Assembly: GCA_013115135.1 (NCBI GenBank)
Contig: JABANP010000421.1
Coordinates: 1-47,034 of the forward strand
Source: Perkinsus olseni
Taxonomy: Eukaryota > Perkinsozoa > Perkinsida > Perkinsidae
Direction: 5' to 3'
DNA length: 47,034 nt
In this document: positions 42,125 to 47,034 of the stretch, piece by piece
How positions within the stretch are numbered: position 1 is the stretch's first letter
Layout: each line of letters begins with the position of its first letter
Position numbers and translations under genes: made by a program
The notes under the pieces: generated by a model
Told to the model about the DNA's origin: nothing
Databases searched by the model: none
The model's input: only the letters and a program-made list of their open reading frames with translations

Positions 42125-43133
42125 GATATAATGATGATAATGCCAAAATTGGTCTGTGCAACCAAGGATACAAACACCAGATATGAGCATGACTATGATA
42201 ATAGCCGTAATAACGATAGAGATTCGGGTGATAAGTGGTAGTAAAATAGTAATACCATAAGGCTGCTGTCATCATCATGGTGGTAGCCATATTGCTGGTA
42301 CGGGGCCCGACCTCCAAACTCGAGCGGCAGAGAAAACGACAGCCGAAAGGATTATCATCAGAGAAAACGGCAGACGACGACGTAGCTGCACAAGTAGCCG
42401 CTGCTGCCACTTCTTGTTGTTGTTGTGGTGGTGGTGGTGGTGAGGGATCACCATTATCATCATCATCACCGATCTTATTATGATAGCGACGGAGATAGAA
42501 TAGATATTCATAGGCTCTTGTTCTGGCAGCAGCTACATCACTCATGCTGAAAAACCATTCTTGTGAATGATCTTCCAATGTAGTGCCGCCGCCATCATCA
42601 TCATGATCATGATGATCATCATTGTAAGCATGATGATGACGATGATTGGGTTGTTGTACTAGAGGATGATAATTAGATGGTGGAGTGGGATCTAGACCGC
42701 CCACAACTAGAAAGTTATGAAAGGCCTGAGAATATTGATCATACTACACATTCTGATATACCACACTCATAATATTATTATTGTCACACAAGCTGTCAGG
42801 CGTGTGTCTCATTACATGAGATTGGATCCCGGATTGAATGCCAGCCCACTCTGCTAAAGAAGTAGCTGTTATGGTAGTAGTAGTAGTAGTAGTAGTAGTG
42901 ATATTAAGCTCATCCTGATAATGTTGATGATGATAATAAGAAGAGTAAGACACACAGCAGCAGCAGCAGTCAGTACTGCAACTCACAATATCATCATCAT
43001 CATCATCATCACTCCGAATAGTGAGTTTATTATCACGTTCACTGTGCTCATGATGATGTTGTTGTTGTTGTTGATGGCAGAATAGTAATTTTGAAGATAC
43101 CCATTTATTGATCGAGTACCTGAAGTCGTACAA
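41910..43133 (-). CDS. Possible C-terminal extension of the metallophosphoesterase gene
   Basis: Frames at 42744-43133 (LAEWAGIQSGIQSHVMRHT) and 41910-42704 are dense in His, Asp, Gln and Tyr from trinucleotide runs. Non-repetitive islands such as DHSQEWFFSMSDVAAARTRA and DPEDWAHYLII look coding. They lie on the same strand just downstream of the nucleotidase C-terminal domain and could be its last exons or a separate gene. Exon borders are uncertain. Confidence 0.35.
42079..42124 (+). repeat. (ATC)n microsatellite
   Basis: About fifteen uninterrupted ATC/TCA units. It is one of more than ten such tracts between 41.6 and 46.9 kb (for example 43161-43191, 43455-43482, 43963-43983, 45004-45017). 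They occur both in exons, as Asp/His/Ser/Met runs, and in introns. Confidence 0.9.
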
Positions 43134-43159
43134 AAGGACAACTTTGGGGATAGTATATA

Positions 43160-43192
<33 letters not shown>

Positions 43193-43343
43193 GTGTAGCT
43201 TCAAACCGAGATGCTATTATTACAATGCCATTATCGCTGGTTTCGCCGGTAATCTGTCATGATGACGACTGCCATCATCATCGGCAGTAGTAGTAGTAGC
43301 ATGACTGCTATGTAAATTTGAGTTCAATGATAGCCCTCCTCCT

Positions 43344-43358
43344 CCTGCTTCTCGTTGC

Positions 43359-43389
<31 letters not shown>

Positions 43390-43390
43390 G
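43344..43390 (+). repeat. (GTT)n microsatellite
   Basis: A run of GTT/TTG units encoding polyglutamine on the minus strand, directly after the YANKYPP end of the nucleotidase domain. Related tracts lie at 43872-43906 and 43060-43076. Confidence 0.9.
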
Positions 43391-43399
43391 GGGTGGGTA

Positions 43400-43873
43400 C
43401 TTATTCGCATACCACGCCGTTAACACCTCATTATTATCGACACCTATTAACAGCATCATCATCATCATCATCATCATCATCACAACCACGGCGCCCCCAA
43501 TCGTCATGGTAGTACTGTTGCTGCTGCGGCTGTTGCTGCTGTTGTTGTTGTGGTATTATGATCATTATTACCTTCTAAGGTTATGAGCGCTGTTGCCACT
43601 TTATACTCTTTATTCAGTTCTATCGGTCTACCGCGTATTTGGGTTATCAGTGATGGATCATCTTTATCAACTTCAATTGCATCACACAATTGAAAGTAGC
43701 CACCTGAACCCTTACAATTCCTCCTTGAATATTTAACTGAATCTCGTAATATGTAACCAGGCATATTAACTATAATAACATCATCATTATAGGGGATCTC
43801 CGACCTACAAAAAATAACAACATCACCATCATCATGAGCTGATTAGAAAAACAAGATATTTGAGTCTCAGTTT

Positions 43874-43905
<32 letters not shown>

Positions 43906-46824
43906 ACTGTTGTTACTATGGCGCTCTCTACTACTACTTCAAATCATGATATGTAAATGTCGATGATGATGATGATGATGATGCTTGGCCACGATGTTGA
44001 GGAGGTCGCGTCTTTTCATTGTTAATATCATCATCATCACCATCATTATCTGCAATAATAGCACGAAGAATCACGAGGGGCTACATGATGATCAAGTGTT
44101 AAACGGATGATGATGATGATGATGATGACGTCGATCGTCATCATCATAACAACTTTTACCCTCTCCTTTTATATCCTGTGTAATATCTACCCCAACAGCA
44201 GCAGCAGCAGTGGTGGTGCTACGTAACTCTGTTGTTGTCGTTGTTGTATAGAGATGTCCTCGTCGTATACCACCAGATGGATAAATACAACAATCACAGA
44301 TGCCCATTGATGATGATGTTGATGATAATAATAACAACTCATTACTAGTATTCTTAACGCTATTATTACGCCGCCGCCGCTCAGCTGCCCTTATTGTCTT
44401 AGCTATGCTGTAGAGGGATATGCCATCCCTTATGCTCGAAGCTATGAAAGTACCGATTGTTGTCTGGTGTAGTCTTATATTTTTAGAGGATAATAATGTC
44501 ATCATCCTTCTCATCATTATTGAGTCATTAGTATTATTACCACCACCAGCCCTAACGGTACATTTCATGAGATCATCAAGGTTAATCTCATCACATAGTA
44601 TCGAGTACCTGAATAATAAGAGCAAGCCCATCATTAACGTCATCATCATCATCATGAAAATGATGATGATGATGCTGAATAATCATGCGTTTGCCATGTA
44701 GAGTGTGACGACGACGACAATTATTATTTTTATTACTTCAATGAGATGAGAGGTAAGACCGATGATGTATTGTTATGATGATGATAATTGTCCAGTTTGT
44801 TCATATGCTCTTCCACAAGGCACTGTATTTCTGGATCCGGTTCGAAGTCACTTACAGGTACCTATGATCGGCGGTTGTCGAGAGTGGACAATAGTATAAT
44901 AATAATAACAACAATAATAATAACAAACATAAATCATAGCTATTACTACCAAATTGACGAATATATCCAACAACATGTCATCATTATTATTCACTTCATC
45001 ATCATCATCATCAACAACAACTGCCGCCACTGACGCCGGACCATCATAATTGTCGTTACGATCGCTTCTTATGGAGCATGCTGATGATGATGATGCTGAT
45101 GATGATGAATACGCTCCTGATGATAGATCGAGATGAAAGATGAATGAGAATGACGTCGAAGATGATGATGATGCCCCTGGGTGGTGGTGGTGGTGGTGGT
45201 GGTGGAGGGTAACGTACATAATCTCCCACTACTACTATTACCACCTCTATCCTCGTTGTTGTTATTGTGTTTATTCTCCTTCTTTTTTCTTCTCCTCCAA
45301 GTAAGGTCGAATACTAATATATTCTCTACATCGCAACCAGCTTTAGCTATTGTTATCTGGATGAGGTTGATGATAAGATAGGTAATAATAATGGTGACCT
45401 GCTGTTAATGGTATTATTACTCCATCAACATCTTCAACATATGCATCATGATCATGTCCTCCTATTATTAATGGAACTCTACAACAACTACCATTACTAC
45501 TACCACCACCACTTCCACCATCATAACGCTGCTCTTCTTCTTCTTGCGGCAGCAGCTGGTACGGTTTCTTATTACCCCCATCACAGTGTTGTTCCATCGT
45601 CGTCGTCGTCTTATGGTAATACTCGTTAAGAGCCTTCGCTAGTGCCCTATCATATCGCATAGATTGATGGGTGATTGGTATGATGATGTAATTATTATTA
45701 TAACAATTAACACTGCCACCACCGCCACCACCACCCACAGCCACATCGTCATCATCATCATCATCATCCTCTTTGTTGAAACCTCTATCTCCTCTATGTC
45801 TTAGTCCTTGCTGGCTTACTCGTCTTGTCATGATGAGAAAGTCCATAACTGTCTCTAATACTGGTTTGATCTCAGCGCCACCAAATGCTCCTTGTTTGTA
45901 TAAAGATTCATCTTCAGTTAGTAAACCCAATAAGTATACACTCATACACTCACGGCAGCATTGAGTAGTAATATTATTATCAACAACACCTGACTCAACA
46001 ACAACAAGAAGAAGAAGGTGATGATGATGAGTAATACAACAACTGGTTATGTACAGTCTGCAGGATACAAGAAGAAGCTTTAGTATCATTATTACTATCA
46101 TGATGCTTCATCATGATGCCAGAATGCTTGTCAGTAGTAGCAGCAGCAGCAGTCTCAGAGATATTGAGAATAACATGATGCTTGGGGAGGAGGGATGTGA
46201 TTCCGGTAGCCGACGACGACGATGGTAGTGGTATATGTGGCATATTGGTATTGATCCAAGTAAAATTAGATTCCTGATTAGATGATGAACAATAATAATC
46301 ATGACCACATAACAACTCTACAACAGTATAACTCTTCTTACCTGGATCCTTGATGCTAGTTCGTCGATCGTAAGGTCTGATTCATGGTTACCAAAACAAA
46401 CATAATCAACACCACACTGAGAATACAACTGATGATTATGATGATGGGCGATAGGTTGTTGTTGTTTTTTTTACTTTATTCATCACATCAACCATAGATT
46501 TGCCCTTATCAATTGTAGATAATGCTGATGGAGATAAGAAATCTCCGGCCAATATGAATATAGTGTTATCAGGATTCGCAGCGTTATTACCTAACAACAA
46601 TACGGTAGTAGTAAGAGTAGTAGTAAGAGGTTGTTGTTGTTGTTCTTGTTATTATTATTACGATAATAATCTATAGCTGTCTTAGCTCGTGGCCAATTAT
46701 CGAGTTCATAAACATCATTAGTGGATATAATACGTAAATGTACTGTTGAAGTATCATCATCATCATGTCCCGGAAGCAGTAGTGAGGTTCCCATAATCTT
46801 CAGTATCATCATCATCATCATCAT
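43400..46824 (-). CDS. 5'-nucleotidase-family metallophosphoesterase (spliced)
   Basis: Minus-strand exons rebuild the family motifs in order: LRIISTNDVYELDNWPRAKT; then IFILAGDFLSPSALST; then GVDYVCFGNHESDLTI; then SNFTWINTNMP; then LLGLLTEDESLYKQGAFGGA; then ITHQSMRYDRALAKAL; then LIIGGHDHDAYVEDVDG; then IAKAGCDVENILVFDLTW. The C-terminal nucleotidase domain shows TTIGTFIASSIRDGI, CDCCIYPSGGIRRGH, MPGYILRDSVKYSRRN, GGYFQLCDAIEVD and GVDNNEVLTAWYANKYP. The metal ligands (Asp, Asn-His, His-x-His) are present, so the fold should hydrolyse nucleotides or related phosphoesters. Supported introns: 46661-46591, 46474-46417, 46341-46274 and 45420-45357; a further acceptor lies at 44862. The start at 46824 is the first Met in this frame; Met repeats come from an ATG run. 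Poly-Asp, Gln, His and Ser insertions interrupt the domains. Confidence 0.75.
43770..44091. other. Intronic or inter-exon stretch of the nucleotidase gene
   Basis: Short (GTT)n and (GAT)n tracts without a conserved domain. It lies between two exons of the same protein (GGIRRGH and PGYILRDS), so it is probably intron, perhaps with short exons that I could not place. Confidence 0.45.
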
Positions 46825-47034
46825 TCATAGCGTAAGCATGATGATGCTGATCATGATGATCGGACGATGATGTATTCGCCGCCCTCATCATGTTTCTCTT
46901 ACGTGTGAGGATGATGCATCATCATCCTGTATATTATTGATGTTAGGATGCCCGCCGCCACCACCATCACAACGGCCCTGGCTGCTGTCATTAGGTGATA
47001 TCATTAAATGATGATAAATAATTATATATTAACA

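Noticed and set aside
41910..42704. His/Asp-rich metal-binding protein as a separate gene
   Set aside because: The His and Asp runs are products of (ATC)n repeats. Only short non-repetitive islands look coding, and they may be the end of the upstream gene.

Overview
The window is eukaryotic. It has short GT-AG introns, several eukaryotic transposon superfamilies, and almost no single-copy host coding sequence. A protist is likely. A perkinsid-like alveolate would fit the mix of small introns, compact retroelements and acidic or His/Asp-rich tracts, but nothing here proves it. About 41 kb is a graveyard of nested transposable elements. The right-hand 5.5 kb (about 41.6-47.0 kb) is different: it is rich in (ATC/GAT)n and (CAA/GTT)n trinucleotides and carries one spliced metallophosphoesterase gene on the minus strand.

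Layout. 0.3-6.05 kb: decayed minus-strand LTR retroelement 'R1' (gag zinc knuckles, DTGA protease, reverse transcriptase with FADD, integrase). 6.05-11.3 kb and 18.16-22.9 kb: two copies (A and B) of a second BEL/Pao-like retroelement that shares one internal RT deletion. Each copy is followed at the same junction by the 5' end of the same LINE, so this looks like duplication of a pre-formed composite. 11.8-18.15 kb and 31.0-37.5 kb: a family of foldback-type DNA elements whose terminal inverted repeats are arrays of 15-bp units. One member, at 14.5-17.35 kb, carries a spliced Mutator-like (MULE) transposase with a FLYWCH zinc finger. 23.0-24.7 kb: LINE-1. 24.9-27.9 kb: hAT-like transposase gene with a BED/C2H2 finger. 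28.5-29.0 kb: LINE-2 tail. 29.9-30.85 kb: tyrosine recombinase of Crypton/DIRS type. 31.87-36.59 kb: LINE-3 on the minus strand, with a foldback element inside its ORF1. 38.8-39.0 kb: one orphan exon. 39.3-41.2 kb: a region flanked by GCAA-motif clusters with tRNA-like fragments. 41.9-46.8 kb: 5'-nucleotidase-family gene.

The strongest result is the foldback/MULE system. The MULE (14516-17351) has 15-bp-periodic inverted arrays, related termini at both ends and a perfect 8-bp target duplication (GTAGTAGA). It sits inside an LTR-type insertion (13916-17814, duplication CTCAT). That insertion sits inside the 15-bp array of another foldback element; removing it restores the 15-bp register exactly. 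A further foldback element (35008-35885) has an 8-bp duplication (CTCTTATC), and its removal restores the LINE-3 ORF1 reading frame. Several foldback elements share a perfect hairpin of 26-30-bp arms in which mainly the central unpaired base differs. The arrays are plausible multimerised transposase-binding sites; that part is inference.
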